DNA of 64,000 nt from Yinghuangia aomiensis (GCF_039542225.1 NZ_BAABHS010000023.1:1-64000); one strand, 5' to 3'. Positions 1 through 9,477 are shown, counted from the first letter of the stretch. Notes: generated by a model not told the origin, from the sequence alone. Translations and numbers: made by a program.

Positions 1-136
1 CCCGCCGTTCCAGCACCGCCTCGGCCTCCCGCAACGCGACCCCGACCCGGTCCGCCTCCGCCCGAAGCTCCTCCACCCGAACCCGGGCAGCGATCTCCCG
101 CTCCTCCAACAACCCCATCACCGACGGCACAAACAC
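1..136 (-). CDS. Partial coiled-coil hypothetical protein (N-terminal end)
   Basis: Reading leftward from a GTG at 134-136 (or an ATG at 116-118) gives an open frame that runs off the left edge, so only about 45 residues are visible. They are rich in Glu, Arg, Ala and Leu in a heptad-like pattern, with stretches such as LLEEREIAAR and RVEELRAEADR, as expected of an alpha-helical coiled coil. I do not recognise a function. Similar short Glu/Arg-rich helical proteins occur near mobile and defence genes in Streptomyces, but that link is inference. The start is uncertain because no convincing ribosome binding site separates the two candidates. Confidence 0.5.
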   Translation of the reverse strand, partial: MFVPSVMGLLEEREIAARVRVEELRAEADRVGVALREAEAVLERR

Positions 137-189
137 CCCCGCGCAAGAGACGACACCGACGCGTCATCCCTCCCGCACAACAACCCACT

Positions 190-1011
190 TCATACCTGAC
201 CAGCGAAAACGCACACCGAACTCTCGGAAAGGCAACGGCTTCTGAGTCCTGACGGAGCTGTGAGGCGGCCGTGTCCGGTGCCGTATCGGTTGCGCAGTTC
301 GGCGACGCCGATCGCCGCGGAGGTCAACGCACCCAGAATCCGCCTGATGCTTTCCGCGTTGTCCGGGCTGGACGTGGTCGCCACGGGCGGCAGCGCGGCC
401 GGATGCAGGTGAAGGGCCTTCTGTGCCTGCTTGATCAGGGCCGGTAGGTCGTCTCGTTCGTCCACAGGCAGCCCGCGCTCCAGAAGCACAACCTTCGCCG
501 TCGCTTCAATGAGCTGCTTGGCTGCACCGATTGCGTCGTCCACATGCTCCGCGCCGAACCTGCGCACCCGCTCCAACTCGGCGTGGATACCCGACGGCTC
601 GGCCAGTTGGGTGGTGTGGAGGACCAGCCGGGACACTTGCGCCGTGTGCAGACGCAGGTCGTCGCCGAGGCGGATACCGTCGCGGCCGAACGCCTCACGC
701 AGCTCGGCCAGATCATCGCCTGCGATCCCGTCGCCGCCGCCCTTGCGGCCGTCACGGTCGATCCGCCGCAACAAGGACTCGAATACCCGCAGGGCCCTCG
801 CCACATGGTCCGCGTCGGTCCAATCCACCGAGGCGGCGTATGCGTCGAAGGTCTGCTTGCGGACCCCGCCCTCCCCGGGGGTGAAGTCCGCGGCGGGGGC
901 GAAGTGCTCGTTCTCCCAGTATTCGCTGATCGCCGCCATCGCCAAACCGCTCATCCACCCGCGCACAGCGTTGCGCGCAGTACGGGACAGGAGTTCACGG
1001 TGTACAGGCAT
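190..1011 (-). CDS. Abortive-infection family protein with HEPN-like Abi_C C-terminus
   Basis: A 273-residue protein; the ATG at 1009-1011 is chosen because the frame upstream of it has no protein-like composition. Residues 1-150 are mostly helical and not recognised. Residues 165-250 match the Abi_C pattern: a helix with LIEATAKVVLLERG, then DLPALIKQ, then ILGALTSAAIGVAELR followed by RNRYGTGHGR. The last contains Arg240 and His247, an RN-x5-H arrangement like the catalytic motif of HEPN ribonucleases. Such proteins are known as phage-exclusion toxins that cleave RNA, so the product is probably a cytoplasmic suicide RNase; this role is inferred. It is transcribed divergently from a second protein with the same C-terminal domain, sharing a 176-base spacer. 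Confidence 0.7.
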   Translation of the reverse strand: MPVHRELLSRTARNAVRGWMSGLAMAAISEYWENEHFAPAADFTPGEGGVRKQTFDAYAASVDWTDADHVARALRVFESLLRRIDRDGRKGGGDGIAGDDLAELREAFGRDGIRLGDDLRLHTAQVSRLVLHTTQLAEPSGIHAELERVRRFGAEHVDDAIGAAKQLIEATAKVVLLERGLPVDERDDLPALIKQAQKALHLHPAALPPVATTSSPDNAESIRRILGALTSAAIGVAELRNRYGTGHGRLTAPSGLRSRCLSESSVCVFAGQV

Positions 1012-1187
1012 ACGAAGACGGTACGGCGAGGTCGTCGGGGACGCGCCGGATTTTGCCGTCAAGCCGACGCATGGGCCGGTGGGCGGCAGGAAGCTCTCGC
1101 AGGGTTCACGGAAAATCGCGGACCGGCGCTGAGACGGCTGGGATAGTTGTCGGAATCCTGACCCGAACACCCGCCCGGGGGCCAACC

Positions 1188-2123
1188 GTGTCCGCCCAGC
1201 ACATCACCGAGCTCACACGCCGTCACATCGCCGACACCCTCCATCTGGAGAACATCAACTGGGCCGGCCGCATGGACGACGCCGAATTCCTCGGGCGCCT
1301 CTACGACCTGCAGTCCCTGGAAAGCCACGACAGCCGGTTCCGCACAGCCGCCGGCGACATCATCCAGCACACCTGCAACAACGACGACTGGGAACGCGAC
1401 TGGGTGTTCGGCGACTCCCGGTTCGGACTCCACCACGGCTCCGACAAGGTTTTCCTGGCCTTCCTCGCCGAGACCCTGCACCCCGTCGTACGCAACGACC
1501 CCGACGAGACCGCTAAGCTGCTGAAGATCTACAACGACGCGCTCGCTCCCGACGGGTACACCCTCGTCCAGACCGCCGCCATCAGTGGGCGCGCCCTCTA
1601 CGGCAGCAGGCAGACCTCGGGCTTCCACGGCGACGCACCGGAACTTCGCCTCGACACACGCCCCGTGCTCACCGACTCCCGAGTCCTCCACGAACACCTC
1701 GCGCGCATCCGTGACGGACTCGACCGCGACCCAGCCGCGGCGATCTCCTCCAGCAAGGAGCTCGTCGAGAGCCTGTTCAAGCTCATCCTCGAACGCAGCG
1801 CAATCCCGTACGACCGCAACGACGACATTCCCAAGCTGTACAAGAAGGTTGCCGACCTCCTGGCCCTCAAAGCCGAATCGGTACCCTCCAGCGCGCGCGG
1901 CAGCGAGACCGCCCAGAAGATCCTGCGCACGCTCACAACCACCGTGCAGTCACTCACCGAACTGCGCAACGAACTCGGCCTCGGCCACGGCCGCAGCACC
2001 CCCAGCCCGGCCCTCGCCAGACACGCCAGGCTCGCACTCAACGCCACCGTCGCCATCACGGAGTTCCTCCTCGACACGTGGCAGGACCGCGTCGAAAAGG
2101 GAGACGTCACTCTGGTCGCCTAA
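1188..2123 (+). CDS. Abortive-infection protein, AbiJ-N-like plus Abi_C domains
   Basis: A 311-residue protein from the GTG at 1188, where the sequence begins VSAQHITELTRRHIADTL. Residues 1-125 resemble the AbiJ N-terminal domain type 3 family, with key stretches GRLYDLQSL, SHDSRF, NNDDW, DSRFGLHHG and HPVVR. Residues 165-270 form the Abi_C domain with SSKELVESLFKLIL, DDIPKLYKK and RNELGLGHGR, carrying Arg260 and His267 as a HEPN-like pair. Known family members act in phage-triggered abortive infection, so an RNA-cleaving effector with an N-terminal sensing domain is a reasonable inference. The partner divergent gene carries the same C-terminal domain but a different N-terminus. Family is fairly certain; trigger and target are unknown. 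Confidence 0.8.
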   Translation: MSAQHITELTRRHIADTLHLENINWAGRMDDAEFLGRLYDLQSLESHDSRFRTAAGDIIQHTCNNDDWERDWVFGDSRFGLHHGSDKVFLAFLAETLHPVVRNDPDETAKLLKIYNDALAPDGYTLVQTAAISGRALYGSRQTSGFHGDAPELRLDTRPVLTDSRVLHEHLARIRDGLDRDPAAAISSSKELVESLFKLILERSAIPYDRNDDIPKLYKKVADLLALKAESVPSSARGSETAQKILRTLTTTVQSLTELRNELGLGHGRSTPSPALARHARLALNATVAITEFLLDTWQDRVEKGDVTLVA

Positions 2124-2387
2124 CAGCGCCGCATGCGGCAGCACTCGACGTCTGCAGGCACACAAGCGAGTAGTAGGCGTCTGGCGCCGAGCCCCGGGAA
2201 GAATCACGGCCAGTGCGAACGCGCCGGTGCACACCGAATCGACCGCTCGGCCCCGAGAGCCAACCCCCGGATGCGGCCGCGCAGTCGCGGGTCCGGGTCG
2301 TGCACCGGGCCGCTTGGGAGTACCGGAGTCGGCCATGCCTGGGATCTGTCGGGCCTGGCCGTGAAGCGGAACCAGTGCTCCCCGGCT

Positions 2388-3062
2388 TCAGCTCGGCGTC
2401 GCCCGCACCAGCCCCGACTGGTAAGCGATGACGACGAGTTGTGCGCGGTCTCGGGCGTGGAGTTTGGCCATCGCGCGGTGGACGTGGGTGCGGGCGGTCA
2501 AGGGGCTGACCACGAGTTCTTCGGCGATCTCCTCGTTGCTGCGGCCCAACGCTGCCAACACCATCACCTCCTTCTCGCGGGCGGTCAGTGAGTCGAGTTC
2601 CGCGGCAGATGCCAACTCGGTGCCGGGATCGGGCGTGGCGAGGAAGCGGGTGATGAGGGCGCGTGCCGCAGTCGGGGAGAGCAGCGCCTCACCGTCGGCG
2701 ATCGTACGGATCGCATCGAGGAGTTGCTCGGCGTTGACGTCCTTGCCGAGGAATCCGCTGGCGCCGGCGCGGATCGCCAAGGCGACGTACTCGTCGATCT
2801 CGAAAGTCGTGAGGATGAGCACGCGCGTCGCAGCAAGAGCGTCGTCCGCACAAATCGTCGCGGTGGCGGCCAGCCCGTCGGTGCCAGGCATGCGGATGTC
2901 CATGACGACGACGTCGGGACGATGCGCGCGGGTGAGTTCGACGGCCTCCCCGCCGTCGGCGGCTTCTCCGACGACTTCCATGTCCGGGCAGGAATCGATG
3001 AGCATCCGGAAGGTGGCGCGCAGCAGTGCCTGGTCGTCGGCGAGCAGGACGCGGATGGTCAT
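2388..3062 (-). CDS. NarL/LuxR-family two-component response regulator
   Basis: A 224-residue response regulator. The receiver domain (about 1-120) has the acidic pocket LLADDQ, the phospho-acceptor Asp55 in VVVMDIRMPG, Thr in LILTTFE and Lys in FLGKDV. The C-terminal LuxR-type helix-turn-helix (about 155-215) reads LTAREKEVMVLAALGRSN and TARTHVHRAMAKL. The ATG at 3060-3062 is preceded by GAAAGAAG. It follows the histidine kinase gene by 79 bases on the same strand, so the two form a cognate pair: the kinase phosphorylates Asp55 and the regulator binds DNA. The MMPL exporter upstream in the same cluster is the obvious candidate target, which is inference. Confidence 0.92.
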   Translation of the reverse strand: MTIRVLLADDQALLRATFRMLIDSCPDMEVVGEAADGGEAVELTRAHRPDVVVMDIRMPGTDGLAATATICADDALAATRVLILTTFEIDEYVALAIRAGASGFLGKDVNAEQLLDAIRTIADGEALLSPTAARALITRFLATPDPGTELASAAELDSLTAREKEVMVLAALGRSNEEIAEELVVSPLTARTHVHRAMAKLHARDRAQLVVIAYQSGLVRATPS

Positions 3063-3141
3063 GAGGCGGGTCTTCTTTCGCGGGCTACGGGTTGGGAGTG
3101 CGGGGGTGTCCGGGGATGTTCGGCGCCGCTGAGCTGCGCGG

Positions 3142-4359
3142 TCAGTCCGGATCCAGCGGGAGTTCGGCGGTGACCTGGAACCCGCCGGACGGCCGCGGTC
3201 CCGCGGTGAGGCGCCCGGCAACCGATTGCGCCCGCTCGCGCATGCCGATAAGTCCGAACCCGGTGGTGGGAGGTGAGGTGTGTGCAGGGCGGGTGGCCGG
3301 AGCGGAGTCGTGGACCACTGCGGGCGATGTGCCGCCGGCCCGCCCTTCGTCGGCGATCACGACGGTGAGCAGGCCGGGCTCGTAGACGAGCCGCACGTCC
3401 GCCCTGGACACCCCGGCGTGTTTGGCGACGTTGGTCAGGGCTTCCTGCACGATGCGGTACGCGGTGACTTCCACGGCCGGCGAAATCGGCCGAGGTGTTC
3501 CCTCGGAAGCCACCTCGACGGCGAGCCCGACGCCGGCGAACGAGGCGGCGAGCCCAGGAATCCGGTCGATCCCGGGGGCGGGTTCGAGTGGAGCGTCCGG
3601 GTCGTCCGGTTGCCGCAGCAGACCGACGGTGGCCTTGAGTTCGCGCAGCGCCGCGGCCGTGGTGCCGGCCAGTTCGTCGAGGATGTCCCGCATCGCGTCG
3701 GGGTTGCTGCGGGCGAGGTGGGCGGCAGTGCCGGCCTGGGCGTTGGCGAGCGCCAGATGGTGCGCCACAACGTCGTGGAGTTCGCGGGCGATGCGCATGC
3801 GCTCCTCGGCCACCCGATGCCGGGTTTCTTCTTCTCGGGCGCGTTCGACGTGGGCAATTTCGGCGGCGATGAAGGTCCGCCGTGTCTGTACGCCGCGGCC
3901 GAGCAGAGCGGACAGCATGATCCAGGCCGGCGGGTTGATCGTGCGGAGCACAACCGGGTGGTGCGCGGAGTCGGGAACGGATGCGGTGATCAACAGGAGC
4001 GCGCTGATGGCAAACGCGTACCACCAGGTCGTCGCGCGCCGGGCGATCGTTGCGTACGCGTAGAGCGCGAGCATGAGGGGCCCCATGAGCAGCGGCGTCA
4101 GGAGATGCCCCAGGGCGCTCTCGGCCACGGTGCAGGCGGCGGTCACCACAAGTACGGCTCGGGGATTGCTGCGGCGCCACAACAATGCCGCGCTGGCGAC
4201 GCCGGCGGGCACCAGGACGGTCCACCACGCGACGTCCGGGCCGCTGACGAGTCCGCCCAAGACCGAGAAACCGAAGAGCATCGTTGCCACGAGCCCGTCG
4301 GCCACGCGCGGATGGCCTTTGGCGCGGCGGCGCCAGTCGGCCGTCCAGTTCGTGCTCAT
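3142..4359 (-). CDS. DesK/NarX-type sensor histidine kinase
   Basis: A 405-residue membrane kinase. Residues 20-155 contain about four to five hydrophobic segments with very short loops, so the sensor probably works within the membrane. The dimerisation and phosphotransfer domain has RMRIARELHDVVAHH with phospho-acceptor His195. The HATPase region shows IVQEALTNVAKHAG (N box) and GFGLIGMRER (G box). The ATG at 4357-4359 has AGGGAA upstream. Adjacent genes on the same strand are an MMPL exporter upstream (162 bases, with a hairpin in the gap) and the response regulator downstream. Membrane stress or lipid state is a plausible signal given the family, but nothing in the sequence proves it. Confidence 0.92.
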   Translation of the reverse strand: MSTNWTADWRRRAKGHPRVADGLVATMLFGFSVLGGLVSGPDVAWWTVLVPAGVASAALLWRRSNPRAVLVVTAACTVAESALGHLLTPLLMGPLMLALYAYATIARRATTWWYAFAISALLLITASVPDSAHHPVVLRTINPPAWIMLSALLGRGVQTRRTFIAAEIAHVERAREEETRHRVAEERMRIARELHDVVAHHLALANAQAGTAAHLARSNPDAMRDILDELAGTTAAALRELKATVGLLRQPDDPDAPLEPAPGIDRIPGLAASFAGVGLAVEVASEGTPRPISPAVEVTAYRIVQEALTNVAKHAGVSRADVRLVYEPGLLTVVIADEGRAGGTSPAVVHDSAPATRPAHTSPPTTGFGLIGMRERAQSVAGRLTAGPRPSGGFQVTAELPLDPD

Positions 4360-4447
4360 CCCGGTTCCCTGACTCCGCTCGGTGTGCTGGCTCCATGGTC
4401 GGTCATGGGCGGTACAACAGGGCGCAGGCCACGTGCGTGCCTGCAAA

Positions 4448-4491
4448 GTCCCTGGCGCGCGCCTTGTCAAGCGCAAGGCACGCGCCGGGAC
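4448..4491. terminator. Strong stem-loop between MMPL and kinase genes
   Basis: Arms of about 18 bases at 4448-4466 and 4474-4491 pair almost perfectly (one bulge, one wobble) around a 7-base loop. There is no U-tract. It lies 31 bases past the MMPL stop and 89 bases before the kinase start, so it may terminate most MMPL transcripts or attenuate the two-component genes. Confidence 0.5.
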
Positions 4492-4521
4492 TCCGGGGCT
4501 CAACCGCACGGATTCAGCTGG

Positions 4522-6801
4522 TCAGACGCGGATCGGTGCACCCTGATCGGCGTCGTCCGCCTGACCTTCCGACCCGATCGTCGCCGACTCGTGCCCGTCC
4601 GGGGCAACCGGCCGGCTGAGCGTCTCGCCCTCGATGTCCACACGGGGCAAGGCCCTGTGCAGCCACCGCGGCATCCACCAGGCCTTTTCTCCGAGCAGGG
4701 CCATGACCGCGGGCACGATGGTCATCCGGACCACGAAGGCGTCGAACAGCACCGCCGTGGCCAGGCCGAAACCGATCATTTTGATCATGGATTCGTCGGC
4801 GCCGACGAACCCGGAGAACACCGCCATCATGATCAGCGCCGCGGCCGTCACCACCCGGGTGCTGTGCCGGAAGCCGTTGACCAGCGCGGGCCCGGGCTTG
4901 TCGCCGTGCACGTACGCCTCACGCACCCGGGACAGCAGGAACACCTCGTAGTCCATGGCCAGCCCGAACACGATGCCCACCATGAAGATCGGCATCAGGC
5001 TCATGATCGGTCCGGTCGACTCCACGCCGAGCAGGTCGGCCGCCCAGCCCCACTGGAACACCGCGACCACCAGGCCCAGCGCGGCCAGCAGCGAGAGCAG
5101 GAAGCCCAGCGCGGCCTTGAGCGGGACCAGCAGCGACCGGAACACGACGAGAAGCAGCAGGATGGCCAAGCCCACGACGACGACCAGGTACGGAACCAGG
5201 GCGTTCTGCACCTTCTGCGCGATGTCGATGTTCATCGCGGTGGTGCCGGTGACCTCGAACGACGCACCCTCGGCGAATCCGCCCGCGGCACGTTCGTCGC
5301 GGATGGTGTGCACGATCTGCTTCGTCTTGGCGTCGCTTGGCCCGGTGGCCGGCACCGCGGAGAACACCGCGGTGTCACCGGCCGGATTGAACCGGGCCTC
5401 CGAGACCGACACCACGCCTTCGGTGGCGGCAACGCGCTGCTCGATCCCCTCGACGGCCGCCTTCGGGTCCTGCGCGCCCCGCGCATCGACCACCACGGTC
5501 AGCGGCCCGTTGAAGCCCGCGCCAAACCCGTGCGCCAGCGCGTCGTACGCCCTGCGCTCGGTACTCGACGTCGGCTTGACCTCATCGCCCGGCATGCCCA
5601 GCTGGAGGTCCGCCACCGGCAGTGCGAGGGCACTCAGACCGGCGACGGCGGCAAGGAGCACCGGCAGCGGGTGCCGCAGGACGAACCGCGCCCACCGCGA
5701 GCCGCCGTTCTCCTTGACCGGGTCTGCCGCGGTGGACGCAGCCGAGCCGTGCCCGGGGGCAGGACGACGGTTCCGCTTGCGCTCCTTGCGGGACAGCACC
5801 GCGCGCGGGGCGAACCCGAGCAGCGCCGGGACGAGGGTCAGTGCGACGAGTACCGCGACAACCACGGCACCTGCGGCGGCCAGGCCCATCTTGGTGAGCA
5901 TCGGGATGCCGACCACCGACAGGCCCGCGAGTGCGATCACCACCGTTAGGCCGGCGAACACCACGGCCGACCCCGCTGTGCCCACCGCCAGCCCGGCAGC
6001 TTCTCGCGGCGCGTGCCCCCTACCGCGTTCTTCGCGGTAGCGGGACACCACGAATACGGCGTAGTCGATACCGACGGCCAAACCGAGCATCATCGCCAGG
6101 GTGCCGGTGGTGGACGACAAGCCCAGCGTGCTGCCCAAGGCTGTGATGGCGGCCAGGCTGATGCCCACGCCGACGATGGCGGTGAGCAGGGGCAGGCCCG
6201 CGGCGACGAATGAGCCAAACGTGACCAGCAGGACGATCGCCGCGATCGCTATGCCGATCACCTCGGTGGCGCCTCCTGCCGACGCTTGGTCGGCCAAGGC
6301 GTTGCCGCCCACCTCCACGGTCAGGCCCGCGTCGCGCGCCTGCTGGATCGAGTGCTCCAGCGGCTGCTTCTCCGCGGCCGAGAGGTCGTTGGCCTTCTCC
6401 TTGAATGTGACTGTGGCGTAGGCCGTGGACCCGTCCGCACTGACGGCGTCCCGAGTGGTGAAGGGATCGACCGCACCCGCCACCCCGGAATCCGCGCCGG
6501 CGTCGGCCACCACGCGCTCGATCGCGGCCTTGTTGTGGTCGGAGGTGACCTGCTGCCCCGTCGGCGCGACGAACACGACGCGCGCGACCGCACCGTCCGC
6601 CTGAGTCCCGGGGAACCGCTGGTCCATCAGGTCGAACGCATGCTGGGACTCGATGCCCGGCATCGAGAACCCGTCGTCGGGCGCGGCCGGCGCCTTCGCG
6701 GCGCCGAAGCCGACCGCCCCCAGCACCGCCACCCATATCAGCAGGACGGTCCATCGGCGCCGGAAGGACAAACGGCCCAGCCGGTAGAGAAGAGCAGCCA
6801 C
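4522..6801 (-). CDS. MMPL/RND-family membrane transporter
   Basis: A 759-residue exporter starting at the GTG 6799-6801, with GGAGACC upstream. The layout is the MMPL one: a first membrane helix (WTVLLIWVAVLGAVGFG), a large extracytoplasmic domain, a block of five helices with GLAVGIDYAVFVVSRYREE, then the same pattern repeated with a second exported domain and GLAMDYEVFLLSRVRE. The paired Asp-Tyr motifs are those used for proton coupling in this family. Actinobacterial MMPL proteins export lipids, polyketides or drugs; the substrate here cannot be told. A sensor kinase and response regulator follow on the same strand, suggesting that export is tuned to an envelope signal. Length is typical for the family. 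Confidence 0.93.
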   Translation of the reverse strand: MAALLYRLGRLSFRRRWTVLLIWVAVLGAVGFGAAKAPAAPDDGFSMPGIESQHAFDLMDQRFPGTQADGAVARVVFVAPTGQQVTSDHNKAAIERVVADAGADSGVAGAVDPFTTRDAVSADGSTAYATVTFKEKANDLSAAEKQPLEHSIQQARDAGLTVEVGGNALADQASAGGATEVIGIAIAAIVLLVTFGSFVAAGLPLLTAIVGVGISLAAITALGSTLGLSSTTGTLAMMLGLAVGIDYAVFVVSRYREERGRGHAPREAAGLAVGTAGSAVVFAGLTVVIALAGLSVVGIPMLTKMGLAAAGAVVVAVLVALTLVPALLGFAPRAVLSRKERKRNRRPAPGHGSAASTAADPVKENGGSRWARFVLRHPLPVLLAAVAGLSALALPVADLQLGMPGDEVKPTSSTERRAYDALAHGFGAGFNGPLTVVVDARGAQDPKAAVEGIEQRVAATEGVVSVSEARFNPAGDTAVFSAVPATGPSDAKTKQIVHTIRDERAAGGFAEGASFEVTGTTAMNIDIAQKVQNALVPYLVVVVGLAILLLLVVFRSLLVPLKAALGFLLSLLAALGLVVAVFQWGWAADLLGVESTGPIMSLMPIFMVGIVFGLAMDYEVFLLSRVREAYVHGDKPGPALVNGFRHSTRVVTAAALIMMAVFSGFVGADESMIKMIGFGLATAVLFDAFVVRMTIVPAVMALLGEKAWWMPRWLHRALPRVDIEGETLSRPVAPDGHESATIGSEGQADDADQGAPIRV

Positions 6802-6995
6802 GCGGAGGTCTCCAGATCGATCTCGGATACCTCTCGAGCCTCCCTTGCCGACGCGGTTTCGTCGTCGTGCGGCTGCCGTCACTGCGCATACGGGGATCGC
6901 AGTACACGGGCGCAGGCCGTACGCCGTAGGGCATGGATCAGCGCGTTCGCCGGGCAGTGCGGCCACCCTCGAGGAACCGCGAGCCGACACAGTGC

Positions 6996-7019
6996 CTGAC
7001 GGCGATGCCTGGCCGTCAG
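6996..7019. terminator. Weak stem-loop after the truncated ROK gene
   Basis: Eight-base arms CTGACGGC and GCCGTCAG at 6996-7003 and 7012-7019 with an 8-base loop, 20 bases beyond the ROK stop. No U-tract is present, so termination is only suggested. Confidence 0.35.
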
Positions 7020-7038
7020 CCGTCAGGAATGTCGGTGG

Positions 7039-7790
7039 TCAGCTCAAGACCATGGGATCGGCGAGAACCCGTGCCACCACGGTTCCCGCCCCGCCGCGGA
7101 CGGCGCTTTCCGACGCCAACGCGGCGGCCCGGATCGTCGGGACGCTCCCTCGGAGCCTGCCCCCCGAGCGGCCGAGTGCGGCTTCGATGTGCGGCGCCAT
7201 CCACGGAGACGGAGCCAGGAGTGCGTGCAGCCCGCCGAGGACGACCGTGTCGGGGTCGAGCAGGTTGACCGCGGCGATCAACGCGACGGCCATTCCGCCA
7301 CCCGCCGCTTCGACCGCGGCGGCCGCGAGCGCATCACCCGTCTCCAACCGACGCAGCAGTTCTGCTGTCGCGTCGGGCAAGTGCCCGGCGCCGCCCCCGT
7401 CCACGCCTTCGATGGCCGCTGCCCGCAGCACAGCGTCCAACCCGGCGATCTGCTCCACGCAGCCGCGCCCCCCACAAGCGCAGAGTGGTCCGGAGGGGTC
7501 GACCACCACGTGGCCGATCTCCCCCGCCGCCCCATGGGCACCGCGGAAAAGCTCTCCGTCGACGACGAGGCCGGCCCCGATGCCGGCCTCTCCGGAAACG
7601 TAGACGTAGCTGCCGGATCCCCGTCCGGCGCCATACCAAAGCTCCCCCAGCGCACCCAGGTTCGCTTCGTTCTCCATGCGTACACCGATCGGCTGCGGCG
7701 GAAGGGCCTCCGCGAGGAGCGCCTCCACACCCACGACGCCGCGGTACGGCAGCGCTACGCGGAAGCCCAGCCGCACACCCTGCCCCGACT
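7039..7790 (-). pseudogene. 5'-truncated ROK-family sugar kinase/regulator
   Basis: The readable frame gives about 245 residues of the C-terminal two thirds of a ROK protein: MENEANLGALGELWYGAG, GEAGIGAGLVVDGELFRGAHGAAGEIGH and the zinc-binding CACGGRGCVEQ. Then come helices and VNLLDPDTVVLGG. A complete ROK protein needs an N-terminal helix-turn-helix and the first nucleotide-binding lobe (DIGGT-like), and neither is found upstream. Similarity fades near 7780-7790, only 250 bases from the 3' end of an integrase gene. The gene therefore looks broken by the integration event or a later deletion. ROK proteins with a winged helix regulate sugar catabolism; this copy should not bind DNA. Confidence 0.7.
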
Positions 7791-8037
7791 CTCCGTCGCA
7801 CCGGAGTCCTGAATCGGGTGGTCCGGTTGCGGAAGAGCAGCCGGGCGTGCGTAACGCGTTCTTCCCGTGCGAGCAGGGGTGGTTCGTCCTCGCCGCTTGG
7901 GACCTGCTGCATCACCAATGCTGCCCGCCGAATGCCGGCTGGGAGTCAAGCAAGTCGCGAGGTTCTTTGGCGCCAGAACGCGACCGCGCAAGAAGAGTCA
8001 GCCCGAGCCCTGCGGATTCGACCAAGGCGTCTCGACA

Positions 8038-9417
8038 TTATGATTCTGGGTTTCCCCACGCCTTCAGGGCTGCGTCGATGAACACGTTGGCGCGGTTGAC
8101 GGATTCGTCAAGGCACTTCGCGTAGACGCGCAGGAGGATGGCGACTGTCTGTCCGGCACGGCGGGCGACTTCGGTCGGGTCGACACCCGAGTTGAGCCAG
8201 AAGGAAACGCAGGCGTGGCGTAGGTCGTAGGGGCGCTTGGCGAGGACGGAATCGAACTGCACAGGGGTCAGTACCGCCTTCCGGGCCACGCGCCATTCGG
8301 CGCGATAAGCGCTGTCTTGGACCAGTCCCCCATGACCGCTACGGAACAACCGACCGTCGGGGGCCACTCCGTATCGGTAGATGTGCCAGCGCAACGCGGC
8401 GACGAGGGGCGGAGGTATGGGGACCGGGCGAACTGCGCTCCGGGAGCGGGCTTTCAGTCCACGTTCGTCGTGCGATTCCCCGCTGTCCGTCCATGCAGCG
8501 CCGACCCGCGGCCGGGCGCCGTGAAGGTGCAGCATGCCCCAGCCGCGTTTGGGAAGCGTGCAGTCGTCGTAGCGGAGCCAGACCGCCTCGCCGGTGCGCA
8601 TGCCGGCGTAGTACAAGCACGCGAAGAAGGCAGCCAAGTGACGTCCTCGACGGCTCTGAGCGTAAACCTGTCCCAACAGGGCGCGGGCTTGCACTGGGTT
8701 GACCACCGATGCCCGCTCGACCTGGGTCTCGCGGTTCCCTGGGGACCATCGCACTTTGGCCAGTGGATTGTTCTCGAGTCTGCCCAGTTCGATGGCGTAG
8801 CCGAGCGCGGCGCGGAAGACATCGCGCTTGTTGTCGAAGGTTCCGGGTGCGGCCGGCCTGCCGTCGAGACGAACCGAGAACGCCGACAGAGCCTTTCGGA
8901 GAACATCGGGCCGGTCCAGCTCACTCATCGGGACGGAGTGGCGACCGATCCAGTCAAGGCAGTGCCGAACATCGGGCGGGACATCGTCATCCCAACGGTG
9001 GACGTTGAATGCGTAGTGGTAGAGAGCCGCCCTCAGTTGCTTCACATCAGGCATCCCGCGGGTTGTGGTGACCAGGGCCATGGAAGCGTCGGCGAGGCAC
9101 TTGGCACGTTGCATGCGGGATGTAGCCGCGCTGCGTTGCCACTTCATTTCGATGAAGTCGCGGGCGTGCACGTACCAAGTCACGTTGTTGCGGGCTCGCA
9201 GCTCGGATATCGGCAGGCCAGTCTCTTCGTCGAACGGCTCGCCGCGGTTGAACGCGGACAAGAGTTCGGCCCGGCGGCCGTCTGCCAGGGTCCGGTTGCG
9301 GAGGGTCTCCTGGAATCGTTTCGTCCCGACTTTCCAGATGACCTCGGCTGACTTCTGACCCCGGTCGGTACGCTGCCGTACCGCCCAGATGGCGACTTTG
9401 AACGTCGGCTTGGGCAT
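8038..9417 (-). CDS. Tyrosine site-specific integrase
   Basis: A 459-residue integrase of the type found in Streptomyces integrative elements. The N-terminal part (about 85-215) is the helical core-binding domain. The catalytic part carries Arg274 in YAGMRTGEAVWL, then RPYDLRHACVSFW with Arg400 and His401, and the nucleophile Tyr432 in LLRVYAKC. The first His of the usual HxLRH box is Tyr397, and the later His/Trp position is Gln423; both occur in this subgroup, so activity is still likely. The ATG at 9415-9417 opens a protein starting MPKPTFKVAIW. It lies 60 bases downstream of a small excisionase gene in the order usual for such elements. The attachment site is expected near its 3' end, around 7790-8037. 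Confidence 0.92.
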   Translation of the reverse strand: MPKPTFKVAIWAVRQRTDRGQKSAEVIWKVGTKRFQETLRNRTLADGRRAELLSAFNRGEPFDEETGLPISELRARNNVTWYVHARDFIEMKWQRSAATSRMQRAKCLADASMALVTTTRGMPDVKQLRAALYHYAFNVHRWDDDVPPDVRHCLDWIGRHSVPMSELDRPDVLRKALSAFSVRLDGRPAAPGTFDNKRDVFRAALGYAIELGRLENNPLAKVRWSPGNRETQVERASVVNPVQARALLGQVYAQSRRGRHLAAFFACLYYAGMRTGEAVWLRYDDCTLPKRGWGMLHLHGARPRVGAAWTDSGESHDERGLKARSRSAVRPVPIPPPLVAALRWHIYRYGVAPDGRLFRSGHGGLVQDSAYRAEWRVARKAVLTPVQFDSVLAKRPYDLRHACVSFWLNSGVDPTEVARRAGQTVAILLRVYAKCLDESVNRANVFIDAALKAWGNPES

Positions 9418-9477
9418 GACTTTCCCTTCGGCTGACCCACGGAGGACGAGAGGGCGGCGCTCCTGCACCTCCGTCGA

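Noticed and set aside
3280..5949. 889-residue plus-strand frame
   Set aside because: Antisense to the kinase and MMPL genes; Gly/Arg/His-rich and without motifs.
7790..8037. A tRNA or intact att core downstream of the integrase
   Set aside because: I found no cloverleaf and no direct repeat that I could pair with another site in the window.
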